NCBI GenBank assembly: GCA_903921785.1
Contig: CAIXRH010000188.1
Span: 1 to 40,871, forward strand
Source: an uncultured Pseudomonadota bacterium
GTDB taxonomy: Bacteria > Myxococcota_A > UBA796 > SXON01
DNA: 40,871 nt
Direction: 5' to 3'
The notes below the pieces were generated by a model. It made no database searches. It had not been told where the DNA came from and saw only the letters and a list, made by a program, of their open reading frames with translations. The position numbers were made by a program, and so were the translations under genes. Shown piece by piece: positions 1 through 8,385 of this stretch; position 1 is the stretch's first letter, and each line of letters starts with the position of its first letter.

Positions 1-259
1 CGTCGACCGGCTGGCAACCGCGGCCGCCGCTGGCGCCGGAGAGGCCGCAGCTCTGGAGCACGCGGCGGAGGACCTTCTTGAGCTCGGGGGTGCAGTACCC
101 GACGTCGGACGCGGAGGCGGTCGCCACCACGGCGTTCGGATCCGGCGCAGCCTCGGCCTCGGCGAGGCGCTCTTTGGCGGAGCCGACCCAGCTGCCGACG
201 AGGAGCGTGGGGATGATGAGGGTGCCGGCAGCGAGCGCGGCGTGGAGCCCGGTGTTCAT
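1..259 (-). CDS. Partial exported protein downstream of VKOR-DsbA (C-terminus outside window)
   Basis: Only the first 86 codons are in the window. The ATG at 259 overlaps the stop of the VKOR-DsbA gene in an ATGA arrangement, so the two are probably translationally coupled. The N-terminus is hydrophobic (residues 3-24, through LAAGTLIIPTLLVGSW) and looks like an uncleaved signal or single membrane anchor. A Glu/Ala-rich stretch follows, then a segment with three cysteines (YCTPELKK, QSCGL, GRGCQ). Cysteines in an exported protein beside a thiol oxidase make it a candidate disulfide substrate or partner, but that is inference. The family is not recognised. Confidence 0.7.
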   Translation of the reverse strand, partial: MNTGLHAALAAGTLIIPTLLVGSWVGSAKERLAEAEAAPDPNAVVATASASDVGYCTPELKKVLRRVLQSCGLSGASGGRGCQPVD

Positions 260-1515
260 GGCGTGGCCTCCTTCTTGGCGGGGCCCTGGGAGAGCAGGCG
301 GGAGAGCGCCCAGTCCATGCCCAGGTCGGTGTCTTCGTCGCAGAGCTTGGTGCCCTCGACGTAGAGCTGCGGGGTGAGCACGGGCAGCTTGTTGTCGACG
401 GCCCAACGAAGCGCACGGTTGAGCTTGATCTTCACCGCGGGGGTGTCGATGCAGGTGGCGAGGTCGGGGAACTGGGCGACGACCATCTTCTTCGCGGCCT
501 CGGGATCGGCCTCCGTCGCGGTGCGGATCGCCTCCTGGTTCGCGAACGCCCAGTCGATCACGGCGTCGGACTTACCCTCGGCGCACAGCACGGCGTAGCT
601 GATGGTGCAGGCGCCGGCGTGCAGCGTGCTGCCCACGTTGTAGTTGCAGGTCGCGTCGAGCGGGAAGAGCACCGCCTTGCGGTGGAGCTGCGCGTCGAGG
701 CCGCTGGCCTCCAGGCGATCTTCGAAGCCCTTGCACGCGGGGCAGAGGGGATCGAAGACCTCGATCGCCTCCTTGCCGCCCGTGTTGTTGTCCAGCGGGA
801 TCATCACCGAGTAGGTGTCTTCCGGCTTGGGGAGGGTGCCGCACCCGCCGACGTACTTGGTGAAGTCCGGGGCGAGGATGAGGTACACCAGGCTCGGCAC
901 GGCCACGAAGCCGGCGAGCGTGCCAAAGCCGATCAGGATGCCGGAGAGGCCGGAGCCCGACTCGGGGCCGGGCTCGGGGGCCGGCTCACCGGTGATGCCG
1001 AGGTCCTCGCCGAGGCGCGGCGCGGCGGCCGAACGCCAGAGGAGCAGCGCGAAGATGAACACCGCGAGGCTCGACCCGTAGGTGCCGACGCAGAGCTTGC
1101 AGGTGGCGCCGAGCTCCACCAGCGAGATGTAGGCCATCACCGCCGAGGTGATCACCGGCACGAGCGTGGCGATGACCAGGAAGCGGGTGGCGTCGCGATC
1201 GTCCTGCCGGCGGTTGAGGACGAGGTCCAACCCGCGGAAGAAGAGGAAGGCGAAGGTGGCGAGGCCGGGGAGCGCGATGGGAATGCCACCCCACACCAGG
1301 GTGCGGAACACCGAGCTGTAGGGGCTCATCATGGTGACGTGGCAGCCGCTGGAGGCCGAGGCATCCCCCGAGACCAGGCCGGGGGCCCAGGCGCAATGGA
1401 TGTCGTGCACCTGCCGGTCGAGGTGGCTCGCGAAGTCGAGCGTGGCGAAGCCGGTGAACCAGGCACCCGCGAGGGCGGCGAGAATGAACAGGATCGTGAA
1501 CGGGCGCGGACTCAT
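256..1515 (-). CDS. VKOR family disulfide oxidase fused to a DsbA-like thioredoxin domain
   Basis: This 419-residue inner-membrane protein likely makes disulfides in exported proteins: a quinone-linked VKOR half re-oxidises a thioredoxin half. Residues 1-165 form the VKOR domain, with four to five hydrophobic segments, the loop cysteines C41 and C58, the conserved SPYSSVF-type segment near 64-70 and the active-site CKLC at 139-142. After an acidic Pro/Glu linker and another membrane segment (about 190-213), residues 235-419 are DsbA-like with CPAC at 258-261 after the strand IEVFDPL. VKOR-thioredoxin fusions are known in several bacterial phyla. The start ATG follows a strong GGAGGA ribosome site, and a good sigma-70 promoter lies 25 bases upstream. 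The next gene overlaps its stop. Confidence 0.9.
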   Translation of the reverse strand: MSPRPFTILFILAALAGAWFTGFATLDFASHLDRQVHDIHCAWAPGLVSGDASASSGCHVTMMSPYSSVFRTLVWGGIPIALPGLATFAFLFFRGLDLVLNRRQDDRDATRFLVIATLVPVITSAVMAYISLVELGATCKLCVGTYGSSLAVFIFALLLWRSAAAPRLGEDLGITGEPAPEPGPESGSGLSGILIGFGTLAGFVAVPSLVYLILAPDFTKYVGGCGTLPKPEDTYSVMIPLDNNTGGKEAIEVFDPLCPACKGFEDRLEASGLDAQLHRKAVLFPLDATCNYNVGSTLHAGACTISYAVLCAEGKSDAVIDWAFANQEAIRTATEADPEAAKKMVVAQFPDLATCIDTPAVKIKLNRALRWAVDNKLPVLTPQLYVEGTKLCDEDTDLGMDWALSRLLSQGPAKKEATP

Positions 1516-1539
1516 GGTCCTCCGCGGAAAAGCTGCGGG

Positions 1540-1568
1540 ATGCTACCGCCTTACTCTTGCCGTGTCAA
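1540..1568 (-). promoter_or_regulatory. Sigma-70-type promoter for the VKOR-DsbA gene
   Basis: On the minus strand there is a perfect -35 TTGACA (1563-1568), a 17-base spacer and a -10 TAGCAT (1540-1545, four of six consensus bases). It sits just upstream of the start at 1515 in the 112-base gap after the FG-GAP operon, so this gene is probably transcribed independently of that operon. Confidence 0.6.
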
Positions 1569-1627
1569 GGGCGGGAGCCGGCGGCATCGTTATCGGGCCC
1601 GCTGACTCGCCCGTCTTGCGGGGTTTG

Positions 1628-3046
1628 TCAAGGCCGAAGGGACAACCACCACGCTGCGCCCGTGAATCGGGCGGCGCTCGCGGGGCCCCCGGGCTCGGCG
1701 ACGAGCGCCCCCTCTTCGTTGGCAGCGAGGGCGGCGCCGAAGCGCCCGTCGGGTGTCTGCCCCTCGATGCGTGCGGCGGTGGCCATCGTGGTGTCGCTGT
1801 CGAGGGGCCCGCCGGTGACGACGAAGACGGCACCGAGGGAGCCGGAGTTGCCGCTCCAGTCGGGCGCGCCGATGAGCAGCAGCGGCGGATCCTGGGGCAC
1901 GTAGGCCAGGGCGCTGCCGAAGTGGGCGCCGCGGGTGTCGCCGCGGAGGACCACATGAGCGTCGGCGGCGGAGGCGTCGCTCGTGGGGAGGTCGCCTCCG
2001 AGGAAGATGTAGACCGCGCCACCTTCGAGGGCGCCCTCCGGGTTCTCGTTGGGGGCGCCGATGACCAGGTCGTCGCGGCCGTCGTCGTCGACGTCGGCGA
2101 TGAGCACGGCGCTGCCGAAGTGCGTGAGGGGGTTGGCGCCGCGAATGTGGGTGAGGGCGCCCGGGACCACCACCCCGTCGTCGTTGTCGAGGTTCAGGAC
2201 GTCCGCGCCCAGCCACGCGCCGCCCAACATCCCGCTGCTCTCACTGCCGGGTTCGTCGGGCGCGCCGATGAGCACAGCGGCCTCCCCCGCGGCGTCGCCC
2301 AGCGCCAGCGAGGCCCCGAACCGCGACTTCTGCCCCTCGTAGCCCGCCCCGGGGACGAACTTCCGCCCTGCCGCACCCCAGAGGTGCTGGGCGTCGAGCT
2401 CGTCGCCGTCGCGCAGGGGCCAGGCGGAGACGTAGGCGACGCCGGCGCCGTTGCCGGGCGCGCCGACGCCCACGGTGGTGTCGCCCGCGGAGGAGCCGTC
2501 GGCGGCGGAGACGAAAACGGCGCCGAGCTCGTCGTTGCTCGACTCGCCGACGAGGAGGCCGTCTTCGGTCGGCGACCCGGACCGGTGCGTCGTGTAGGAG
2601 ACAAGGCGGGAGGTGCCGGGGTCACCGGCGACGAGGTGCAGCTCGCCCCCTTCGTCCTGGGCGAAGCCGACCGCGGTGCCGAGGTCGGCGCCACCGGGCT
2701 CGGTGGGCACGCCCACGTCCTCCAGCACCGTCCCGAGGGTGAGGGCGCTCACCGGCACCAGCCAGCTCCGGCCGCTCACCAGCCCGGTCTCCCCCACGGC
2801 CGCGCTCAGCCCGAGCTCGTCCACCCATCCCAGGGCCACGGCGCTGCCGAAACCGCGGGTGGCGTTGGACACGGAGAAGCCAGCGCCGAGCTCCACGACG
2901 GAGAGCGCCTCGCCAGCGTGCCAGAGGGCGGGCGCTCCACCCGTGTCGCCCGTCTCGGAGGGGTCTCCACTGTCGGTGAGCCCCGCGAGGAACGCTGCGT
3001 GCTCGGCGTCGTCGATGAACAAGCAGCCCGCGAGGAGGAGCAGCAT
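1628..3046 (-). CDS. FG-GAP repeat lipoprotein (472 aa)
   Basis: The start ATG shares its A with the stop of the upstream gene (TGATG), which gives a short lipoprotein signal MLLLLAGC with lipid-modified Cys8. After an acidic Ser/Thr/Gly spacer the protein is built of FG-GAP repeats: FGSAVALG, FGASLALGD, FGSAVLIADV, FGSALAYV and FGAALAAN, with the Ca-binding loop DVDDDGRDD and the signature VIGAPNENPEG. FG-GAP repeats fold as integrin-like beta-propeller blades, usually in surface or periplasmic binding proteins. It is the last gene of the kinase/FG-GAP operon. The ligand is unknown. Confidence 0.85.
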   Translation of the reverse strand: MLLLLAGCLFIDDAEHAAFLAGLTDSGDPSETGDTGGAPALWHAGEALSVVELGAGFSVSNATRGFGSAVALGWVDELGLSAAVGETGLVSGRSWLVPVSALTLGTVLEDVGVPTEPGGADLGTAVGFAQDEGGELHLVAGDPGTSRLVSYTTHRSGSPTEDGLLVGESSNDELGAVFVSAADGSSAGDTTVGVGAPGNGAGVAYVSAWPLRDGDELDAQHLWGAAGRKFVPGAGYEGQKSRFGASLALGDAAGEAAVLIGAPDEPGSESSGMLGGAWLGADVLNLDNDDGVVVPGALTHIRGANPLTHFGSAVLIADVDDDGRDDLVIGAPNENPEGALEGGAVYIFLGGDLPTSDASAADAHVVLRGDTRGAHFGSALAYVPQDPPLLLIGAPDWSGNSGSLGAVFVVTGGPLDSDTTMATAARIEGQTPDGRFGAALAANEEGALVAEPGGPASAARFTGAAWWLSLRP

Positions 3047-3801
3047 CAGAAGCTCCCGCTCAGCGCGAACACGCCGAGGCCGAGCCCGACCGCGCCGAGG
3101 CCGACGGCGCCGCCCGCGAGGCCGTTGACGACGTCTCTCCGGGCGTCGGCCTGCGCCACGGTGGTGCTCGCCTGGTAGTCGTCGTTCGCGGCCGTGGCGA
3201 CGCCGAGGAGCGCACCACTGGCGAGCAGGCACGCGCCGGTGCCGATCCACGCGGCCAACGGGTGGGCGTGCGGGTAGGTGGGGGCGATCCCGGCGGCCAA
3301 CCAGGCGGAGTCGCGGGCGCGCCCCTCCTTCGTGACCACCTGGAGCAGCACCGGCCGGGCTTCGGCGCGGGTGTGCCCGGGCATGCCGTCGACAAGGAGC
3401 TCACCGCCGCGGGGCGAGGGGAGGGGGCGTCTGGGGCCCTCCGCGGGCGCCTGATCCCACACCGCGCGCAGCGGGCCCCCTTCCGGCGCGAGCTCGTCGG
3501 GGAGCGCCCAGGCGGGGTCGGCGGCGCGGGCGGCGGCGAACGCCTGCGCGGCAGTGACCTTGTCCCGGGCGGCGAACGCGGCGAGCCCCTCGACGCGGTG
3601 CACATGGGCGGCGGTCGACGCGTCGACGGGCGCGCCGAGGCACGGGACGATCGCGCGTACGGCGGACACGGCCACCTCGAAGTCGGCGGCGGAGGCGCCC
3701 CAGGCGGCGTCGGCGCCGTCGAGCGCGGTGGAGAGCTCAGCGGGGGTCCGGTCGACGGGGCAGGGGGAGGCCGCCAGGGCCGCGGCGACGAGCAGGATCA
3801 C
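3046..3801 (-). CDS. Small envelope protein with PEGA-like strand and two C-terminal TM helices (paralogue of 7553-8317)
   Basis: I place the start at GTG 3801: it overlaps the upstream stop as GTGA and has GGAG seven bases upstream. GTG 3819 is an alternative that adds six residues. The 251-residue product has a signal peptide (1-11), C14 and C54 (40 apart, as in the paralogue), a helical region containing AAFAAARAADPAWALP, then GGPLRAVW, a short strand pair with LLVDG reminiscent of PEGA domains, and two hydrophobic helices near the C-terminus separated by a charged loop. It aligns end to end with the first gene of the same operon. Function is unknown; the topology suggests a membrane-tethered periplasmic domain, perhaps linked to the kinase. 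Confidence 0.75.
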   Translation of the reverse strand: MILLVAAALAASPCPVDRTPAELSTALDGADAAWGASAADFEVAVSAVRAIVPCLGAPVDASTAAHVHRVEGLAAFAARDKVTAAQAFAAARAADPAWALPDELAPEGGPLRAVWDQAPAEGPRRPLPSPRGGELLVDGMPGHTRAEARPVLLQVVTKEGRARDSAWLAAGIAPTYPHAHPLAAWIGTGACLLASGALLGVATAANDDYQASTTVAQADARRDVVNGLAGGAVGLGAVGLGLGVFALSGSF

Positions 3802-5654
3802 AGCTGTGCTCCGAACCACACGGTGAAGGCGCCGGTGATGTCGCCGTAGGCGTCGGTGTAGCCGGTCATGCCCACGGCGAGGTCGGCGCGGCCGTCTTCG
3901 TCGAGGTCGCCCGCCGCGGAGAGGGAGGCGCCGGTCTCGAGCCCGGCGCGATCGCCGTAGCGGGCCCAGGCGACCTCCTGGACGTTGTAGGCGCGCGGTG
4001 CGAGCTCCCCGGGCGCGACGTAGACGGCGCCCGCGTTGACCTCCCCGGCCAGGCCTTGAGCGTTCGGGGCGCCCATGGCCAGCTCGGTGGTGCCGTCGCC
4101 GTTCATGTCGCCCACGAAGGCGACGGCCACCCCGAGGATCTCCTGGGTCTCCGCCTCGGGGCCGTTCCGCGCTTCCCCGAGGAACAGCACGTCGGCGTCG
4201 GCGGCAGAGACCATCCCCGCCCACGGCCCGGGCGCGGAGAATACGTAGACCACCCCGGAGGCGGACGTCTGACCTTCGGCGGTGATCGCGCCCACGGCGA
4301 GGTCGTCGAGGCCGTCCCCGTCGTAGTCGCCCGCGGACATCGAGAAGCCGAAGCCGTCGTAGTCGGCCTCCCCCACCAGGACCGTGGCGTCGTCGAGGCC
4401 CACCGTGTCCATCCCGCCGTTGGCGTCGGGCTCCCACAGGTAGACCGCGCCCGGGTTGTCCGGGCCGACGACGGCCTGGGGCGCGGCGACGGCGGCCACC
4501 GGGGATCCGGTACGATCGGCGCCGTAGAGCCAGACCGCGTCCCACCCGAGGCCGTAGCCGTCGCCGTGGCTCGTGACGCCGCCGAGGCGCCCATAGTCGA
4601 GGTTCCAGACGCCCTGATCGACGTTGAGGTAGTCGGTCATGTCCAGCGCGTAGGCGTACCCGCCGGCGTCCGCCTCGATGGGGGCGCCGACGATCAGCGC
4701 AGGAGCGTTCTGGAGGTGGTCGGTCCACGCGAGGGCGAAGCCGAAGCCGCCGTTGACCGGCTCGCCCTGGATCTCTCCGGTGTGGCGGCTGATGGTCCCG
4801 GTGGCCGGGAGCGCCACGACGAGCACCTCCGAGCCGGCGGTCGGCGGATCGTCGGAGCCAGGGCAGCCGATCAGCAGATCGGGGGTTCCATCTCGCGTCG
4901 CATCCCCGGCGGCGAGCGCCGCGCCCATCCGGTAGTGGAACCCCTCGACGGTGAGCACCGCGTCGTCGAGCTCCAGCGGCGCACCCGCCGCGAGGTCGAC
5001 GCCGGAGTACGCGCTCACCGCGTACCCGTAGGGCATTCCGGCCACCACATCGGGCACGCCGTCCCCATCGACGTCCACGCCGCCGAGGAGCCGCTCGGCG
5101 AAGGCCTGCTCGCTCCCCGAACCGTCCTCGGTGCCGGTGACCCACGGCGCGAGCCCAGCGGTGGTGCACGCCGAGCCGCCCGTCTTCTGGTCGCAGTTGG
5201 CGTCGAGCCCCGAGAGGCAGTCCTCCACCGCGCCGGGGTGGACATCGTCGCGGGCGTCGTCGCAGTCGCCGCCCAAGGTGACGAGGCCGGCCCCGCCGCA
5301 GGAGAGGGCGGCCTGGGCGTCGTCGCCGTAGCCGTCGCCGTCGGCGTCCGGGGACCAGTCCGTCATCCCGCCGACGCCCGCGTCCGCATCGTCGCAGTCC
5401 GTCGCGTCTTCCACGAGCCTCCCGCTCGGGGCGCAGGCGTAGGTGGACTGGTCGGGATCGCCGAGCCCGTCGCCGTCGGCGTCGGGGTGCACGGCCAGGG
5501 CGGCTTCGCCGACGGCCGCATCCGCGTCGTCGCAGTCGGTGCCGCCGAAGGCCTGCGCCGCGAAGCCGTCGCCATCCGCGTCGACCACGGCGGCGCGGTC
5601 GGCGTCGGAGAACCACGCGCAGCCAGCGGCGAGGAGGACCAGCGAGAACGGCAT
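3798..5654 (-). CDS. Lipoprotein with DxDGDG metal-binding repeats and FG-GAP propeller (618 aa)
   Basis: The start ATG has AAGG five bases upstream and gives a lipobox at LLAAGC (Cys12). Residues about 20-160 hold three copies of a DADGDG...DCDDA unit ending in DCLSGLDANCD, which matches the putative metal-binding motif (MopE-like) family and should bind calcium. Residues about 165-618 are FG-GAP repeats, seen as DVDGDGVPDVVAGMP, RDGTPDLLIGCPG, DYDGDGLDDLAVGA, DMNGDGTTELAMGAP and DLDEDGRADLAVGM. The combination is typical of large secreted or surface proteins in Myxococcota-like genomes. It lies 22 bases after the kinase and overlaps the next gene. Confidence 0.88.
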   Translation of the reverse strand: MPFSLVLLAAGCAWFSDADRAAVVDADGDGFAAQAFGGTDCDDADAAVGEAALAVHPDADGDGLGDPDQSTYACAPSGRLVEDATDCDDADAGVGGMTDWSPDADGDGYGDDAQAALSCGGAGLVTLGGDCDDARDDVHPGAVEDCLSGLDANCDQKTGGSACTTAGLAPWVTGTEDGSGSEQAFAERLLGGVDVDGDGVPDVVAGMPYGYAVSAYSGVDLAAGAPLELDDAVLTVEGFHYRMGAALAAGDATRDGTPDLLIGCPGSDDPPTAGSEVLVVALPATGTISRHTGEIQGEPVNGGFGFALAWTDHLQNAPALIVGAPIEADAGGYAYALDMTDYLNVDQGVWNLDYGRLGGVTSHGDGYGLGWDAVWLYGADRTGSPVAAVAAPQAVVGPDNPGAVYLWEPDANGGMDTVGLDDATVLVGEADYDGFGFSMSAGDYDGDGLDDLAVGAITAEGQTSASGVVYVFSAPGPWAGMVSAADADVLFLGEARNGPEAETQEILGVAVAFVGDMNGDGTTELAMGAPNAQGLAGEVNAGAVYVAPGELAPRAYNVQEVAWARYGDRAGLETGASLSAAGDLDEDGRADLAVGMTGYTDAYGDITGAFTVWFGAQL

Positions 5655-5676
5655 CGCCGCCTTGCATAGCCCGCCG

Positions 5677-7551
5677 TCAGCGGCGGAGGCAGCTCATGGA
5701 GAACGAGAGGCACTTCAGCGAAGCGCTGTCGCCCGCCGCCACGGTGACCCGGGTGGTCTTGGTCTGGGGCGCGTCGGGAAACCACGCGTAGACGTCGTAG
5801 GTGCCGGGCGGCACGTCGGCGGGGAGGGTGAAACGGCCGCCGGCCCCGACGAGCTCGATGCGGGACGCGTCTCCCCCGCCGTCTGCGCTCACGTGGGCGG
5901 TGGACACTGCCGGGGCCACGGGGGGCGCCGTGACGACGGGCGCGGCGACGGACGCAGGGACCACCGGGGCGGGCACCCCTGCAGGCGCAGGCCTGGACTC
6001 GGGCGCGGTGGGTCGAAGGGGGGACGCGGATGTGGACCCACCCGCCGCCGTCGCTGCCGGCGAAGCCGCGGTGGCCGCCCGCGTCGACCCCGTCGTCGGC
6101 CCCGTCGAACGGGCGGACCCAGACGGCGCCTTCTCTGTCGCCCCCGGGGCCCCTTCGGGGGACACGGCCGCCGGTACAGGCGCCACGCCGCTGCCGGCCT
6201 TGCCGTCCGCAAGCGCCTTCACGCTCCCGCTCGCGCCGGTCGCCCCGGTTGCCCCGGATGGCGCCGCCTCGACCGCCTTCCCCGCCGGCGTCTCCGCGGG
6301 ACGATGCTCGTCGGGCGACCGCTCGAACGCCCGCCATGCCATCCCGCCGACCAACGCCAAGAGCCCCAGGGCGGCGATCCCGCCCACCATCGGCCCCCAG
6401 CCCCGCGGCGACGCAGGTCGCGACGACGCCAAGGAAGGCGCCGGCTCGCCTCCGAGCGAGTCGGAGGGCACCATCGTGGGGGGGGCGGCGGCCACCTGCG
6501 GCATCGGGATGGGCCGCGGCGCGTCGCCGACCGGCACGGCGCCCATCAGGGTGGTGTCGGACGGAGCGGTGGCCCCCGCAGCCTCCTCCAGAGGACCTTC
6601 CGGGTAGAACGTGGTCGACTGCGCCCCGGCGGTGCTCTGCACCGGCGGGAGCACGCGGTCTCGGAGCACCGGGACATCCACCATGCGCCCGAGGTTCTCC
6701 GGGGTGACGGTAGGCGAGGAGGGGAGGGGACGCCCGTCGAGGACGGCGAGGAGCGCGTCGCAATCGGGGAGGCGCGCGTCGCGTTCGGGCTCGAGGAGCC
6801 CCTCCACGGCGTCGAGCAGCCGTGCGGGCACGTGTGAGGGGAGCGGCGGGTACTGACGCGCCACCACCTCGTTGTAGAGGGTGATGAAGTCGGTCCACGC
6901 GTAGGGCGGGCGGCCGGAGAGCAGCTCGTAGAGGATGCAGCCCAGCGAGAACATGTCGGCCCGGCGATCCACCTTCTTCGCGTCGCGGATCTGCTCGGGC
7001 GCCATGTACTGGGGCGTGCCCATGGTGAGGCCGGAGCGGGTGTGTCCGCCGCCGTGCTCCTCATCGAGGAGCTTGGCCAGGCCGAAGTCGGCGACCTTCG
7101 GCACCAGCCCCTCGTCGTCGTAGCGGGCGAGCAGCACGTTGGACGGCTTGAGGTCCCGGTGGACGAGGCCGTAGCGGTGGGCGTGACGAACGCCGTCCAC
7201 GATGCCGCGGAACAGCGACTCCGCCTCGTCGACCGTGGGTTGGTGGCCGGCGAGCCACACCGCGAGGGACGGCGGCGGCACGTACTCCATGAGCAGGCCG
7301 GGGGCGCCGCCCACGTCGAGGATGTCGGTGACGGCGACGATGTTGGGATGGCGAAGCGCCGCCTGCACCCGCCCCTCCAGCATCAGCCGCAGCTCGGCGT
7401 TCGGCCCGAGGTGCGTGAGGACCTTCAGCGCGTGTTGGGTCCCGAGGTGGCGGTGACGAAGCAACCACACGGTGGCCATGCCTCCGCTGCCGAGGTGGCT
7501 CTCCACCACGTAGCGTTCGATCACCTGTCCGGGGGCGATGCGCTCGATCAT
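5677..7551 (-). CDS. Transmembrane Ser/Thr protein kinase (Hanks type) with C-terminal extracytoplasmic domain
   Basis: Residues 13-275 are a complete kinase domain: glycine-rich loop GSGGMATV (21-28), catalytic Lys43, HRDLKPSN (131-138, catalytic D133), DFG (155-157), and GTPQYMAPE closing the activation segment. A disordered juxtamembrane region with many Thr/Pro follows, then one membrane helix at about 386-408. A long Ala/Pro/Ser/Thr linker leads to a compact C-terminal beta domain (about 540-624) with [11 protein letters not shown] and two closing cysteines, resembling PEGA or carboxypeptidase-regulatory-like folds. The layout is that of a receptor kinase with an extracytoplasmic sensor. 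It starts one base after the upstream paralogue's stop and is followed by FG-GAP lipoproteins, which are candidate sensors or substrates by context only. Confidence 0.92.
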   Translation of the reverse strand: MIERIAPGQVIERYVVESHLGSGGMATVWLLRHRHLGTQHALKVLTHLGPNAELRLMLEGRVQAALRHPNIVAVTDILDVGGAPGLLMEYVPPPSLAVWLAGHQPTVDEAESLFRGIVDGVRHAHRYGLVHRDLKPSNVLLARYDDEGLVPKVADFGLAKLLDEEHGGGHTRSGLTMGTPQYMAPEQIRDAKKVDRRADMFSLGCILYELLSGRPPYAWTDFITLYNEVVARQYPPLPSHVPARLLDAVEGLLEPERDARLPDCDALLAVLDGRPLPSSPTVTPENLGRMVDVPVLRDRVLPPVQSTAGAQSTTFYPEGPLEEAAGATAPSDTTLMGAVPVGDAPRPIPMPQVAAAPPTMVPSDSLGGEPAPSLASSRPASPRGWGPMVGGIAALGLLALVGGMAWRAFERSPDEHRPAETPAGKAVEAAPSGATGATGASGSVKALADGKAGSGVAPVPAAVSPEGAPGATEKAPSGSARSTGPTTGSTRAATAASPAATAAGGSTSASPLRPTAPESRPAPAGVPAPVVPASVAAPVVTAPPVAPAVSTAHVSADGGGDASRIELVGAGGRFTLPADVPPGTYDVYAWFPDAPQTKTTRVTVAAGDSASLKCLSFSMSCLRR

Positions 7552-7552
7552 C

Positions 7553-8317
7553 TTAGAATTTCGCCACGAGCAGCGCGCTGGTGAGCGCGAGAACGGCGAC
7601 GCTGCCGGCGCTGGCCGAGGCGATCACCAGGGTGTGGTTGGAGGACTCCGCCGCATCGAGCGTCGTGAGGTCCTTCGCCTGGGTGGCCGCGTCGTGCTGC
7701 TGCCACGCGAGGCCGTACAGGACGCCGCCCGCCGCGGCCGCGACGCCCGCGCCGACCAGCAGCGGGTCCCGCGCCGGGTTTGCCTTGCGCGGGTAGCCGG
7801 GCAGCGCGGGGGCGGTGGCGACCGCGCCGGACGCGCTCACCCCGTCGATCCACTGGAACACGAAGGGCGCGGTGGTGGGCACCGTGGTGGCGGGCACGCC
7901 GTTGATGTAGAGCCGGCCGCGAGAGGCGCCGCGGAGCGGGGCCGTGGCGGACGGCCCGGCGGGGGTCTCCCAGATGGCGCGCAGCGGGCTGCCCTGGCCG
8001 GCCATGGACTCGGGGAGGGGGAGGGCGGGGTCGGCGGAGCGGGCGGCCGCGAAGGCGGCGGCGGAGCGGGCGGCGTCGCGGCGGCCGAAGGCGGAGAGGC
8101 CGTCGAGGCGGCGGAGCCGCGCGACCTCCGTGGCCGCGAGGGGCGTGTTCACACACTCCAGGACCTGGGCGGTGAGCCCGGTGGCGTCGGCGAAGGCGGT
8201 GGGGCCCTCCTCCCAGGCGGACTCGGCACGATCGAGCACGGCGTCGAGCTCGACGACCGTACGGGGCAGCGTGCAGGCGGCCTGCGCGGCGGCGAGGAAG
8301 GAGAGGAGCGGGAGCAC
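7553..8317 (-). CDS. Small envelope protein with PEGA-like strand and two C-terminal TM helices (paralogue of 3046-3801)
   Basis: First gene of the kinase operon, starting with GTG 8317; no clear ribosome site is visible. The 254-residue product has a short signal peptide (to about residue 14), C15 and C55 (40 apart), the shared block AAFAAARSADPALPLP, then SPLRAIW, a strand pair RLYINGVP like PEGA domains, a Pro/Ala/Lys stretch and two hydrophobic helices at the C-terminus. Homology to the 251-residue protein four genes downstream is clear across the whole length, so the operon contains a duplicated component flanking the kinase and the 618-residue FG-GAP protein. No known function recognised. 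Confidence 0.78.
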   Translation of the reverse strand: MLPLLSFLAAAQAACTLPRTVVELDAVLDRAESAWEEGPTAFADATGLTAQVLECVNTPLAATEVARLRRLDGLSAFGRRDAARSAAAFAAARSADPALPLPESMAGQGSPLRAIWETPAGPSATAPLRGASRGRLYINGVPATTVPTTAPFVFQWIDGVSASGAVATAPALPGYPRKANPARDPLLVGAGVAAAAGGVLYGLAWQQHDAATQAKDLTTLDAAESSNHTLVIASASAGSVAVLALTSALLVAKF

Positions 8318-8385
8318 GGAGGCGGGGGAATAACCCGCAGGCCGGCGTCCCGGCGCCCCGGCGTGACGACCGGTTAGTCCGCCGG

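Noticed and set aside
3046-5667. 873-aa minus-strand open frame
   Set aside because: Most of it is an Arg-rich shadow of the 618-aa FG-GAP gene; only the last part from 3801 is a real gene.
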